From the NCBI GenBank assembly GCA_040755975.1, contig JBFLZY010000006.1, positions 1 to 64,000 on the forward strand: a stretch of DNA of 64,000 nucleotides, written 5' to 3'. Below are positions 8,703 to 17,991 of this stretch, one piece after another; position 1 is the first letter of the stretch, and each line of letters opens with the position of its first letter. A model generated the notes under the pieces. That model had not been told where the DNA came from. It saw only the letters and a program-made list of their open reading frames with translations, and did not search any database. The translations under genes were made by a program, and so were the position numbers. This DNA is from JAIMBK01 sp040755975 (GTDB taxonomy: Bacteria; Bacillota; Desulfotomaculia; Desulfotomaculales; Nap2-2B).

Positions 8703-9446
8703 CTAGCCGGCATTTTCCGTTCCCTCCTCCTGGCCCAGGTAGGCGGCAATTACCCGGGGATCAGCGGCGATCTTGGCGTAAGTTCCCTCGGCAATTTTTT
8801 GGCCGTAATCCATCACAATCACCCTTTCCGCCAGTTCCCGGACAACTTTCATCACGTGCTCCACCAGAATGACCGTCACCCCTTCCTCCCGGATCTCCCG
8901 GACCAGATTCATTACCCGGATACATTCTTGCGGCAGAAGGCCGGCCATCACCTCGTCCAGAAGCAAAAGGCGGGGGCCCGTGGCCAGCGCCCGGGCCATC
9001 TCCAGCATTTTCAGGTCCGGGGCAGTCAGCTGGGCCGGAAACAGGTTCCGTTTGGCAGCGAGCCCCACCCGGGCCAGCACTTCGGCGGCGCCTTCCCTCG
9101 CCCGGGCCAGGGACGGACGGGGGTGCCGCCCGAAAAGATAGGCGGTAGCGACATTTTCCAGGACACTTAATTCCTGAAACGGCTGACAAACCTGGAAAGT
9201 CCGCCCGATCCCCAGCAGACAACGCTCGTGCGGCTTCGCGCCGGTGATCTCCCGCCCGGCGAAGCGGATCTCCCCCGCATCAGGAGGAAAAAGTCCGGAA
9301 AGAAGGTTAAAAGTGGTCGACTTGCCGGCGCCGTTAGGCCCGATGATCGCCAGGATTTCCCCTTTTTGCACCGTGAAATGCAGATCCGCCACCGCCACGA
9401 CGCCGTCAAAAGTTTTCTTTAAGCCCCTTACTTCCAGAAATTCCAC
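8703..9446 (-). CDS. livG: branched-chain amino acid type ABC transporter ATP-binding protein (LivG-like)
   Basis: 247 residues. Walker A GPNGAGKST (about residue 38), the LivG-type signature region LTAPDLKMLEMARAL, Walker B LLLLDEVMAGL and the switch His (VILVEHVMK) are all present. The GTG at 9444-9446 follows GGGGGTGGT; longer in-frame readings only add out-of-frame permease sequence. It overlaps the end of the permease remnant by 19 bases. No livF or binding-protein gene follows, so this operon is incomplete here. Confidence 0.88.
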   Translation of the reverse strand: MEFLEVRGLKKTFDGVVAVADLHFTVQKGEILAIIGPNGAGKSTTFNLLSGLFPPDAGEIRFAGREITGAKPHERCLLGIGRTFQVCQPFQELSVLENVATAYLFGRHPRPSLARAREGAAEVLARVGLAAKRNLFPAQLTAPDLKMLEMARALATGPRLLLLDEVMAGLLPQECIRVMNLVREIREEGVTVILVEHVMKVVRELAERVIVMDYGQKIAEGTYAKIAADPRVIAAYLGQEEGTENAG

Positions 9447-10284
9447 CGGCGCACCACCCCCAAAATCCCCTGGGGCATAAATAAAATAACCGCAATTAAA
9501 ATCAAGCCGTAAACCACCATGTACCCATAAGAAATAGCGGTCCTTAAGAATTCCTCCCCGCCGTACAGCACTACCGCGCCCAACAGCGGCCCCGCCGTAC
9601 TGTAGAGCCCGCCGAAAACCGGCATGACCAGGCTCGCCACCCCGATGTGCAGGCTGAACGCCTCCTGCCCACGGCGGCAAATCCGGTGGCCAGGCCGAAC
9701 GCATAAAGATTGATTTTTTCCGGCGCGATCCCGATCAGGGCGGCCCCTTCCGGATCCCGGCTGACCGCCCGGATCGCCCGGCCGAAGCGGGTCCGCTGGA
9801 GAACCAGGTAAAGGGCCAGCAGCAGGACGACGGCCAGCAGAAAGGTAAGCAGCCGGCCGGCCCCGAAGCTGAGCCCCCCCAGGGAAATGGTCATGGTCTT
9901 GTAGGAGACAAAGATGGTTTTTACGTTGCCGCCGAAGAAAATGAGCGCCAGATTTTGAATCAAAACGGAAAGGCCGAAGGTAAGTAAAAGCTGGTTGAGC
10001 TCCCCGGCCCTCAGGACAGGTTTGATTGTCCCGCGGTACAAAACCGCCCCCAGGGCAAAAAAGAGGAGAAAAGCAACCGGAATGGCCGCCAGGGGATCGC
10101 AGCCGAAACGGGAAAATAAAAAGATGGCAAAGTAGGCGGCCAGCATTAAAAAATCGCCGTGGGCCAGGTTTAAGATCCGGACCACGCCGAAGGCCAGGGC
10201 CATCCCCGTCGCCGCCAGGGCGTACAGTCCCGATTTCAAAATGCCGTTGAGCAGCGCCTGTCCAAATAACAACCACTCGCTCAC
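9428..10284 (-). pseudogene. livH-livM hybrid permease, frameshifted
   Basis: From the GTG at 10282-10284 the first frame reads a clear LivH start (SEWLLFGQALLNGILKSGLY, ILNLAHGDFLMLAAYF, AIRAVSRDPEGAALIGI) to GLATGFAAVG near 9675. It then loses homology and stops at 9571. The neighbouring frame continues as FSLHIGVASLVMPVFGG, GPLLGAVVLYG and ILFMPQGILGVVRRW, which looks like a LivM C-terminus, to the stop at 9428. The most economical reading is a deletion that removed the end of livH and most of livM and left a frameshift at about 9665-9680. A sequencing or assembly error could give the frameshift but not the missing LivM body. Confidence 0.7.
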
Positions 10285-11348
10285 TGCTCCCGGCCGCCCT
10301 TCGCCCCGGAACCGGTTTCGGCCGCCTCCGCGCCCCACCGCAGGCAGGTCGCCGACCAGGTGTAGCCCGTGCCGGCGCCGGCCAGGACGACCAGGTCCCC
10401 ATCCTTCAGCAGTCCCCTTTGCTCGGCCTCGGCCAGGGCGATCAACTGGTCCCCGGATTGAATGTGCCCGTGGTTTTTCAGGTAGACGGAACTCTCCGGG
10501 GGCAGGCCCAGCGCGCTTAAGATCGCCTGGTGAACGGAGGGCTTCATGTGCGTGATCCCCAAAAAGGCAATCTGGGCCGGGGTATACCCGCTGCGCGTGC
10601 AGGCGCGGGTGATCACGTCGAGAAAATTGGGGAGGGAAACGGGATCCAGGTTGATTTTCATCTTCTCCGGATCGCGTACGTCTAAAAAATGCATCCGCTT
10701 CCGGATGGTTTCCTCCGTCGGCCGGATTTTCGAACCGCCGGCGGGCACGTAAACGTCCAGGCTGAAGCGGCCGTCGGTGTAAATAGCCGAACCCAGGACC
10801 TGGTTTAAGCGGTGCCCCCGCCGGAGGACGCAGGCGGCGGCCCCGTCGCCGAAATTAAACATGAACCGGGACCGCTGGTTTTGAAAATCGATCAGGTCCC
10901 CTTCCTTCGTCCCCATCACCAGCAGGACGGTTTGCAGTCCGGGGTCGGCCAGGAGCATGTCCTTGGCCACTTTTACGGCCACGGCAAAGCTGGCGCAAAG
11001 GGACATGATTTCAAAGGAGAAGGCCCGGTGCGCCCCCAGGCGCTCCTGGATGTGGGCGGCGATGGACCAGACGGAATAATCCTTGTATTCGCTGCCGAAA
11101 TAGATCAGCACGTCGATTTCCCCCGGGCTTAGGCCGCCCAGTGCCCTGCGGGCCGCCTGGACGGCCATGTCCGAAATATGCTCGTCCGGACCGGCCCGGT
11201 GCTTTTTGGCGATTCCCATCTTTCCGGCCACAATCTCCGGGGGGATGCCCGCCCTTTCTCCGATTTCTTCCGCCGTTAAATAACTGTCCGGCAGGTAAAT
11301 GCCGTAGCTGACCAGTCCGACCGGTTCGCGGGCCGGAGTAACGTTCAC
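10281..11348 (-). CDS. 3-oxoacyl-ACP synthase III family protein (FabH-like)
   Basis: 355 residues with the thiolase fold of KAS III enzymes. The catalytic triad is visible as Cys118 (MSLCASFAV), His in LGITHMKPS and Asn in KNHGHIQSGD. The GTG start follows GGGGAGG and overlaps the acyl-CoA ligase stop by 4 bases; its own stop overlaps the permease start. It probably condenses an acyl-CoA made by the upstream ligase. It is not necessarily the housekeeping FabH, since the context is a catabolic or special-lipid cluster under a TetR regulator. Confidence 0.85.
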   Translation of the reverse strand: MNVTPAREPVGLVSYGIYLPDSYLTAEEIGERAGIPPEIVAGKMGIAKKHRAGPDEHISDMAVQAARRALGGLSPGEIDVLIYFGSEYKDYSVWSIAAHIQERLGAHRAFSFEIMSLCASFAVAVKVAKDMLLADPGLQTVLLVMGTKEGDLIDFQNQRSRFMFNFGDGAAACVLRRGHRLNQVLGSAIYTDGRFSLDVYVPAGGSKIRPTEETIRKRMHFLDVRDPEKMKINLDPVSLPNFLDVITRACTRSGYTPAQIAFLGITHMKPSVHQAILSALGLPPESSVYLKNHGHIQSGDQLIALAEAEQRGLLKDGDLVVLAGAGTGYTWSATCLRWGAEAAETGSGAKGGREQ

Positions 11349-12910
11349 GATTGACCGCCTCCCCGGGCAAGCTCTTTCAGCTCTACCTTGACTACCTTCC
11401 CGACCGAGCTTTTCGGCAGACTGTCCAGGATTTCCACGTATTTAGGCACCTTGTACCCGGCCAGCTGCGTCCGGCAATACCGGATAATTTCCTCCGGCGG
11501 CAGGCCCGGCTCTTGCAAAACCACAAAAGCCTTGCCCACTTCCCCCCACTTCGGATCGGGAACCCCCACCACGGCCGCTTCCCGGATCTGGGGATGGGTG
11601 ACCAGCACAGCCTCGATTTCAGCAGGGTAGACGTTTTCGCCGCCGGAAATAAACATGTCTTTCTTGCGGTCCACGATGTAAACAAACCCGTCTTCGTCGA
11701 CCCGGCCCAGGTCGCCGGTATGTACCCACCCGTCGATCAGAGTTTCTGCGGTAGCCTTCTCGTTCCGCCAGTAGCCGGTAAAAATCTGCGGGCCGGCAAA
11801 ACAGATCTCCCCCACCGCGCCGGCGGGCACGTCCTCCCCCCGGTCGTCCAGCAGGCGAATAGGCGTATAAAGAAAGGGCACGCCCACCGAAGCCCACTTT
11901 TTCCTGACCATGTCCATCTGTTCCCAGAGCATGGAAACGTTGTTCGGGCCGGCTTCGGTCAGACCGTAGCCCTTGACGAAGGGTACGCCCTTGTCCCAGT
12001 ATAGTTCCATGATCTCCTTCGGGCAAGGGGCGGCTCCCGCCATGGCCATGCGCAGGGAGGAAAAATCCGTCTTTGGAAAAGCGGGGGTTTCGGCGAACAT
12101 CAAAAACATGGTCGCCGCCCCGAACAGCAGGGTGGTCCGTTCCCGCGCCACGGTGGCCAGCACCCATTCCGGATCGAAAAGCCGGTCGATGAAAATCCGG
12201 CCGCCCGCAGCCAGAATGGGCAGCGTCAAGAGGTGCCACCCGCCGGTATGGAAAAGGGGCAGGATAATGACGGCGGAATCTTGATTAGTGATATTCCAGC
12301 TCAGCACTTCATTGACGATATTCACGAAAACCATCCGGTGGGGGATCATGGCGGCCTTGGGCAGGCCGGTGGTTCCCCCGGTGGACAGCAGCAGGTGGGT
12401 CTCCTCCCAGGAAAAGGGCTCCGCCTGCGGCGGCCGCTCACTGGCCGGCGCCAGAACCGCGGAATAATCCGGCGCCTCCGGCAAAGCCGGCGCGGCCGGT
12501 TTTGCCCCCTCCAGCCGGATTTTCGCCGGAAAGGGAAAGCGCAAAGAAGCCGCTTTTTCTTCCAGTTCCGCTTCAAAGAAAAGGGCTTTCGGCTCGATCC
12601 GGGCCAGCATCTCGTCCATTTCCGCCGCCGACAGGCGGATGTTCAGGGGGAAATCGATCACGTTCAACTTTTGGGTGGCAAAGAACAGGTCAAAACATTC
12701 GATCCGGTTGCGGGCTAAAACCGCCACCCGGTCGCCCGGGGCCAGGTTTAAGCCGTCCTTTAAATAGTTGGCCAGCCTGTTCGCCCGCCGGTTTAATTCC
12801 CCGTAAGTGAACCACCGGTCCGCCACCCGGTCGTAAACGGCCTGTTTCTCCGGGGTTAAAGCGGCGCGCCGGGCGGCCAGGTCGCTGATCCAGGACCACG
12901 TTAAGCCCAT
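11345..12910 (-). CDS. AMP-dependent acyl-CoA synthetase
   Basis: About 521 residues, ANL superfamily. The P-loop LSTGGTTGLPKAAM (about 180), GYGLTEAGPN, the hinge segment HTGDLGRVDEDG, and the catalytic-Lys end KSSVGKVVK are all intact, so it should adenylate a carboxylic acid and load CoA; the acid is not predictable. Start: ATG at 12908-12910, 6 bases after GGGGAGGG; another ATG two codons upstream overlaps the ribosome site. First gene of the leftward cluster, divergent from the TetR gene. Confidence 0.9.
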   Translation of the reverse strand: MGLTWSWISDLAARRAALTPEKQAVYDRVADRWFTYGELNRRANRLANYLKDGLNLAPGDRVAVLARNRIECFDLFFATQKLNVIDFPLNIRLSAAEMDEMLARIEPKALFFEAELEEKAASLRFPFPAKIRLEGAKPAAPALPEAPDYSAVLAPASERPPQAEPFSWEETHLLLSTGGTTGLPKAAMIPHRMVFVNIVNEVLSWNITNQDSAVIILPLFHTGGWHLLTLPILAAGGRIFIDRLFDPEWVLATVARERTTLLFGAATMFLMFAETPAFPKTDFSSLRMAMAGAAPCPKEIMELYWDKGVPFVKGYGLTEAGPNNVSMLWEQMDMVRKKWASVGVPFLYTPIRLLDDRGEDVPAGAVGEICFAGPQIFTGYWRNEKATAETLIDGWVHTGDLGRVDEDGFVYIVDRKKDMFISGGENVYPAEIEAVLVTHPQIREAAVVGVPDPKWGEVGKAFVVLQEPGLPPEEIIRYCRTQLAGYKVPKYVEILDSLPKSSVGKVVKVELKELARGGGQS

Positions 12911-12954
12911 GAGCATCCCTCCCCAATGTGTAATATGAATCAGTTGTCATGTTT

Positions 12955-12968
12955 ATTCTCTAAAGAAT
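12955..12968. promoter_or_regulatory. ATTCT-N4-AGAAT palindrome between acyl-CoA ligase and TetR genes
   Basis: A perfect 5-base inverted repeat with a 4-base centre in the AT-rich 190-base divergent intergenic region. A TetR-family regulator usually controls its divergent neighbour through such a site. The arms are short and could be chance. Confidence 0.3.
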
Positions 12969-13099
12969 TCCAAAATCCTTCTCGAAAAAAAATTTTTTCT
13001 AAAAAAATTTCTCTGGTAATTATCATAATATTAAAAACCGCTTTAAAAAAGGAATCTAACGGGAAGAAGGCGAAAATATAAAAAGAAGAGGTGAATCGG

Positions 13100-13756
13100 G
13101 TGTCAGTTTTAAACGGCAATGCCCTGGAAGGAGTTAATAAACCCAAGACTTCCCGCGGGGAAGCCACTTTCCGCAAGCTTTTGGAGGCGGCGGAAGAGGT
13201 TTTCGGGGAAAAGGGATATTACGAAACTTCGGTTGTCGATATCATCACCCGGGCCGGAGTGGCCCAGGGCACTTTTTATCTTTACTTCAAAACCAAAAAA
13301 GACATTTTCCGGCATCTCGTCGTCCACCTGCACCACGAGATTCGAAAACACGTCCAGCTGGCCGTCGCCCCCTTAAACGGCCGGCTGGCCAAAGAGAAAC
13401 GCGGCTTGCTGGCCTTTCACGAATTCATTTTGCAGCATCGGAATTTATACCGCCTGTTGAGGGACCTGGAGCTGGTGGACGAAGAGCTGTTTAAATGGTA
13501 CTACGGCAGCTTTGCCAAAAACTACGCCCGGCGGCTGGCCAAAGCCATGGAAAAAGGGGAGATCCGACGGTCCGATCCCGAGGCGCTGGCCTACTGCTTA
13601 ATGGGGCTCAACGTTTTCACCGGCATGCGCTGGCCCCTCTGGGAGAACAAACCGGCGCCCGCCGGCGCCGTGGAAACGATTTTCACCTTTTTAGAAAAGG
13701 GGTTGGGCAACCCCGGGGACGGCCCTGCCGGACCGCCGCCAAAAGAACCCCCGTAA
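13100..13756 (+). CDS. TetR/AcrR family transcriptional regulator
   Basis: 218 residues. The N-terminal helix-turn-helix runs from about residue 18 to 65 (FRKLLEAAEEVFGEKGYYETSVVDI, then AGVAQGTFYLYF), followed by a helical ligand domain. The GTG at 13100 lies 6 bases after AGAGGTG and is preferred over a GTG three codons upstream. Divergent from the acyl-CoA ligase / KAS III / Liv cluster, so it probably represses that cluster with an acyl-CoA as effector (inference). The proline-rich tail after residue 205 is probably disordered. Confidence 0.9.
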   Translation: MSVLNGNALEGVNKPKTSRGEATFRKLLEAAEEVFGEKGYYETSVVDIITRAGVAQGTFYLYFKTKKDIFRHLVVHLHHEIRKHVQLAVAPLNGRLAKEKRGLLAFHEFILQHRNLYRLLRDLELVDEELFKWYYGSFAKNYARRLAKAMEKGEIRRSDPEALAYCLMGLNVFTGMRWPLWENKPAPAGAVETIFTFLEKGLGNPGDGPAGPPPKEPP

Positions 13757-13886
13757 GTATATACTTCCTTTTGGGGAATCACGAGTTCTTTTGCCGGCAT
13801 AAAGCATCTTCACCTTCTGCTTGCTTGCTGATATTTTATCACGTTCAGGCGCAACAAGGCAATAATCGGCAAAAACAAAAGCCTAT

Positions 13887-14990
13887 TTAAATTTTTTTCG
13901 GGCGCCCCGGAGAAATCTTTTGGAGACACCGAATAAACCATTTTTTCCCCGGCGCCGCCAGCAGGGCAAAAAGCAAAACCAGTCCGGCATAGCCGAAAAG
14001 AGGGTACAGAATCTTCACTAAAAGGCTGAAGTCCAGCCCGGCGAAGGGAATGGCGGCCAAAGTAACACTTACGCCGATTATTTTGTACCGCCGGCCTCCC
14101 TCAGGCGCAAGGCGGCTGGCCAGGCCGTGGGCGTCGGCGATGGCCGTGGTCAGGATGGCCACCCAGATGAGCAGCCCCAAAAACGATTGCAGGACAAAGC
14201 CCAGGTGACGGGCGATAAACAAAAGAGGGATCTCGTAGTTGCCGATCTCCGGGTAAAAAGCCAGTCCCGCCAGGGTAATCAGCCCGGCGGTCGCCCCCAG
14301 CACCAGGCCCCCCAACGCTCCCCCCGCAATGCCCACGGAGGCCGGTACGACCCTGCCCAGCGAAGAAAGGACGGCTACGGGGACAATGATATTGTATGAG
14401 ACGTAAAGAATAGCCGCCCATTCCCAGGTACCGGCCGCCTTTTGCCCGGGCAAAGGGGCCGGGAATTCCCGGGCAAGCCCGCCTTCGTGAAAAAACCCGG
14501 ATAAACACACCAGCGCCAGCGCGCAAATTTTCACCGGCACAAGAATCAAGTTGGCCGTCAGCACCCCCGGCAGCCCGCCCAGGATCACCAGACTGGTAAC
14601 GGCGGCCGCCAAAACCGTCCCCAGCAAATGGGGCAGCCCGAGCTGCTGCGCAAAGACCGCCCCGCTCCCGGCCAGCATTACCACCAGGCCGCCCGGCAAC
14701 ATGAGCAAATTTAAGAAATCCATCACTTTCCCCAATTTCTTCCCGAGCAGGTAGTCCAACATCACGTCGTAACTGGCCATGCTCAAACCGGTGGCCAGGG
14801 CCATAATCACCACGCCCAGGTAAACGAACAAACCGGTGGCCAGCAGCACCCCCCAAAGGCCGCCTTGACCGAAAACGATAAAAAACTGCATGATTTCCTG
14901 GCCGGAAGCAAAACCGGCGCCGATAATTGTTCCCGCGTACAGGGTAACCACTTTGAACAGCAGAACAAGGTTTGCTTTCGGCAAGGACAT
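13887..14990 (-). CDS. YkvI-like membrane protein (APC superfamily transporter)
   Basis: 367 residues, about ten hydrophobic helices, opening with LLFKVVTLYAGTIIGAGFASGQEIMQFF. The GAGFASGQE motif in the first broken helix is characteristic of the YkvI/COG3949 group, related to amino-acid carriers. Substrate unknown. AGGAGGGGGG immediately precedes the ATG at 14988-14990. Divergent from yyaC. Confidence 0.82.
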   Translation of the reverse strand: MSLPKANLVLLFKVVTLYAGTIIGAGFASGQEIMQFFIVFGQGGLWGVLLATGLFVYLGVVIMALATGLSMASYDVMLDYLLGKKLGKVMDFLNLLMLPGGLVVMLAGSGAVFAQQLGLPHLLGTVLAAAVTSLVILGGLPGVLTANLILVPVKICALALVCLSGFFHEGGLAREFPAPLPGQKAAGTWEWAAILYVSYNIIVPVAVLSSLGRVVPASVGIAGGALGGLVLGATAGLITLAGLAFYPEIGNYEIPLLFIARHLGFVLQSFLGLLIWVAILTTAIADAHGLASRLAPEGGRRYKIIGVSVTLAAIPFAGLDFSLLVKILYPLFGYAGLVLLFALLAAPGKKWFIRCLQKISPGRPKKI

Positions 14991-15086
14991 CCCCCCTCCT
15001 AAATATTTATGCAACTCCCGGTTGGAATAATTGGAGGGCGGTCTGGAAATAAATATATAATAGTTGCGGAACGAAGGAGGAAAGGC

Positions 15087-15701
15087 ATGTCCAAAACGGA
15101 ATTGAAGGAAGTTAACGCGGAAACCCGGCGCACCAAAATCAATATCGAGGACCCGCTGGCGGCGGTAAAATTCGGCTGGGATCTGGCCAGCCGTTTAAAT
15201 AAAAACGGCTTTGCCCCTGATTGCCCGAAAATACTGCTTTGTATCGGCACAGATCGCTCCACCGGCGACTGCCTGGGGCCCCTGGTAGGCAGCAAACTTT
15301 CCGCCCTGGGCCAGGACTTCTTTCACGTCTACGGTACGCTGGAGCATCCTGTGCACGCCAGCAACTTAAAACAAAAACTGGAAGAAATTTATCGCTGCTA
15401 CGAAAACCCGCTGATTATCGCGGTGGACGCCTGCCTGGGCAGCCTGGAAAACGTCGGCTGCGTCAACATCGGCGACGGCTCTCTCCAGCCGGGCGCGGGG
15501 GTAAATAAAAACCTGCCTCCCGTAGGCCAGATCCACATCACCGGCATTGTAAACGTGGGCGGATTTATGGAATACCTGGTCCTGCAAAACACCCGGCTAA
15601 ACCTGGTTATGCGGATGGCCGATCTGATCGTGGAGGGTCTGCTGAACGCCATCGGGTACTGCACCCAGGAAGAGATTCCCGAAAAGGTAGCGATTAATTA
15701 A
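15087..15701 (+). CDS. yyaC: spore protease YyaC
   Basis: 204 residues. The germination-protease-like core is visible as LCIGTDRSTGDCLGPLVG, then AVDACLGS and HITGIVNVGGFMEY. YyaC is a sporulation-associated relative of the Gpr protease. The ATG at 15087 follows AAGGAGGAAAGGC; the 26 upstream in-frame residues are not family-like. It marks the organism as a spore former. A bidirectional terminator follows. Confidence 0.9.
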   Translation: MSKTELKEVNAETRRTKINIEDPLAAVKFGWDLASRLNKNGFAPDCPKILLCIGTDRSTGDCLGPLVGSKLSALGQDFFHVYGTLEHPVHASNLKQKLEEIYRCYENPLIIAVDACLGSLENVGCVNIGDGSLQPGAGVNKNLPPVGQIHITGIVNVGGFMEYLVLQNTRLNLVMRMADLIVEGLLNAIGYCTQEEIPEKVAIN

Positions 15702-15715
15702 AAATTGTCCTTAAA

Positions 15716-15754
15716 AAAGGCCATAAAGCTTTCCCTTTATGGCCTTTGCGTTTT
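15716..15754. terminator. bidirectional intrinsic terminator
   Basis: A 13-base stem (AAAGGCCATAAAG paired with CTTTATGGCCTTT) with a 6-base loop lies between the convergent yyaC and ykuS genes. GCGTTTT follows on the plus strand and TTTTTT on the minus strand, so it can end both transcripts. Confidence 0.9.
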
Positions 15755-15788
15755 GATTTTCTATTTACGTTCCCCGGGCTAACCTTCC

Positions 15789-16019
15789 CTACCTGTATTG
15801 ACGCAGGCTGGCCAGGATTTCTTCCGGCGTTTTCCCGGCAGCGTCAATTACCGGGACCTTTGTACTGATATCCTGCATATTCAGCACGTTATTATCCAGC
15901 CCGGTGACCACAACCGCGTCGGCGCCCCTCTGCCGGGACAGGCTGACCACTGCATAGCCGTTCTTTTCTAAAAGGTCGCGAACACCAGTTAAACTATCTT
16001 CCACGGCGATTGTTCTCAT
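15789..16019 (-). CDS. YkuS family protein (UPF0180)
   Basis: 76 residues matching the UPF0180 pattern: an N-terminal IAVEDSLTGVRDLLEKNGY, a central DAVVVTGLDNNVLNMQD and the end PVIDAAGKTPEEIL. Function unknown; confined largely to Firmicutes. Transcribed toward the shared terminator with yyaC. Confidence 0.88.
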   Translation of the reverse strand: MRTIAVEDSLTGVRDLLEKNGYAVVSLSRQRGADAVVVTGLDNNVLNMQDISTKVPVIDAAGKTPEEILASLRQYR

Positions 16020-16121
16020 GGCTGCTTACCTCCCCAGGGATCCTTAAACGTATTATTAGTATTCGGCGTGCAGGCGTTTTTTATGCCCGGCGAAAGGAGA
16101 AAGCATCCCCGGATTTTTTCC

Positions 16122-16793
16122 TTAGCCGCCAACCGCACCGGAGAGTTCCCGGAGCAGTTCAATCACCTCTTCGTCGGTAGTCTGCGCGAAATCTACGTAA
16201 AACTGTCCCACGGCATAAAAATTTTCCGGGGTATAGAGACAGATCACCCGGTCAACCTCGGCCGCCAGCATCGCCAGTGTATCGGAAGGAGCCACCGGAA
16301 TGGCTAAAATTATTTCTTTGGGGGAAAACATGTTTTTAAGGGAACGAATGGCTGCTAAAACGGTATAGCCCGTCGCCACGCCGTCATCCACGAGAATAAT
16401 CCTTTTTCCCCCGTAGGGTGGATAATCTTCCCTGCCCCGGTATTTTTTCATCCGCCGGCGGATTTCCTTTACCTGCTGGTCGACTTTTTCCTGCAAATCT
16501 TTTTCCCTTAACCCCAAAATCTCCAGTAGATGCCGGTCAAAGAAGGTCGTCCCGTCCTGGGCCACCGCCCCGATCGCCGCTTCCGGGTTATGAGGGGCGC
16601 CAATCTTACGGGGAATAATCAAATCCAGGGGCAACCCCAGTTCCCTGGCTACCTGCGCCCCCACCACCACGCCGCCCCGGGGAACGGCCAGGACAACGCC
16701 GTCCCGGTAGGATTCGGGCTTTTTCTTAAGCGCTTCGGCCAGCCGCTTACCGGCATCCACGCGATCCCGGAAAAACACTTTGCCCACCCCCAA
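16122..16793 (-). CDS. phosphoribosyltransferase domain protein
   Basis: 223 residues. The PRPP-binding loop is RIILVDDGVATGYT (about 130-143), preceded by AVPRGGVVVGAQVA. The protein belongs to the COG1926 type of predicted phosphoribosyltransferases, whose substrate is unknown. It starts 6 bases after the stop of the glycosyltransferase, so the two are probably co-transcribed. Confidence 0.85.
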   Translation of the reverse strand: MGVGKVFFRDRVDAGKRLAEALKKKPESYRDGVVLAVPRGGVVVGAQVARELGLPLDLIIPRKIGAPHNPEAAIGAVAQDGTTFFDRHLLEILGLREKDLQEKVDQQVKEIRRRMKKYRGREDYPPYGGKRIILVDDGVATGYTVLAAIRSLKNMFSPKEIILAIPVAPSDTLAMLAAEVDRVICLYTPENFYAVGQFYVDFAQTTDEEVIELLRELSGAVGG

Positions 16794-16799
16794 ATTCCT

Positions 16800-17954
16800 C
16801 TATCTAGACCCGGCACCGTCTACCAGCGAGGCAATCAGCCGGGCAGTATGGCGGGCCGCCAGGGGCTTCCCCAGCCGCCTGGCCTTATCCGCCATCTTTT
16901 GCAAGCGCTCCGGCCCGCGCAAGCAATCTTCGATTTTCTGGACCAGTTCGCGCACGTTATTTACCTGCACGGCCGCTCCCTGACCCGTTAAAAACTCGGC
17001 GTTGCGAACCTCCTGCCCCGGCAGGGGATCAACGATAAAAATAGGCAAACCCCTGGCCAGGGCCTCGGCGCAGGTTAACCCCCCCGCCTTGCCGACCATA
17101 AAATCGGAAGCGGCCATCAACTCGTGGATATTATCCACAAAACCCAGAACTTTTACGGGGTTCCGCAAACTGGCCAGCATCCGCTCCAGCTTTGCCTTTA
17201 AAGAATTATTATTCCCGGTGACGACAATCATTTGCAGGCTCCAGGGGCTGTTTCCCAAAGCTTTTACGATATCGGCCAGCGGTCCCATGCCCAGGCCGCC
17301 GCCGATAATCAGGGCGGTGGGCAGGTCCGGATCTAAGCCCAGCCGGTTCTGCACGGCGCGCCGCTCCACTGGACGGGCGAAACAGGAATTGATGGGTATG
17401 CCGACGGCGTGCACCCGGCCCGGGTCAATTCCGTATCCCCGAAAAGAGCTTTGCAGTTCCGGCGCGGCCACCGTAAACAAGTCCACCCTGGAAAAAACCC
17501 AAAAAGGATGCACGGTAAAATCGGTAAGCGTTGCCGCCACGGGAGAGGAAAAGTGTCCCCGCTGCTTTAAGTTGTCCAGAATCCCCACCGGAAAAGGATG
17601 GGTGCATACAACGGCCTGCGGCCGGAAATCATCCAAAAGGCGAATCAGTTTCGGCGCCGCCAGCCTGTTTAAAAGCCGGTTAAATTCTTCCTTTCCCGCT
17701 TCGGAAAGGGGTTGCCCTTTTTCGGCGAGATGGTATAAATACCCATATACAATGGGTGTTATCTTGAGCATCTCGATATAGGTGCCGAAAAGAACTTTAT
17801 CCAGAAAAGGATTGATATAACGAAAAGTATCCAGGATCGCTACCTCTGCATCCGGCTTCATTTCATGCAAGGCTTTTTTAATCGCCAGCGCAGCCTGGAG
17901 GTGACCCATCCCTGCCGATACGGACAAAATCAGGACTCTTTGCAATTCTGTCAT
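16800..17954 (-). CDS. UgtP/MGDG-synthase-like glycosyltransferase (GT28)
   Basis: 384 residues. The N-terminal acceptor domain opens with VLILSVSAGMGHLQAALA, the UgtP/MGD-type motif; the C-terminal donor domain has IIGGGLGMGPL, VLGFVDNIHELM and MVGKAGGLTCAEALARGLP. Such enzymes add sugars to diacylglycerol at the inner membrane face. The ATG at 17952-17954 follows GAGGG; 17 further in-frame codons upstream overlap the proS end and are basic and non-homologous. Confidence 0.85.
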   Translation of the reverse strand: MTELQRVLILSVSAGMGHLQAALAIKKALHEMKPDAEVAILDTFRYINPFLDKVLFGTYIEMLKITPIVYGYLYHLAEKGQPLSEAGKEEFNRLLNRLAAPKLIRLLDDFRPQAVVCTHPFPVGILDNLKQRGHFSSPVAATLTDFTVHPFWVFSRVDLFTVAAPELQSSFRGYGIDPGRVHAVGIPINSCFARPVERRAVQNRLGLDPDLPTALIIGGGLGMGPLADIVKALGNSPWSLQMIVVTGNNNSLKAKLERMLASLRNPVKVLGFVDNIHELMAASDFMVGKAGGLTCAEALARGLPIFIVDPLPGQEVRNAEFLTGQGAAVQVNNVRELVQKIEDCLRGPERLQKMADKARRLGKPLAARHTARLIASLVDGAGSR

Positions 17955-17991
17955 AACGACCCTCTTTACCTTCTGACGCCTCTTGCAATAA

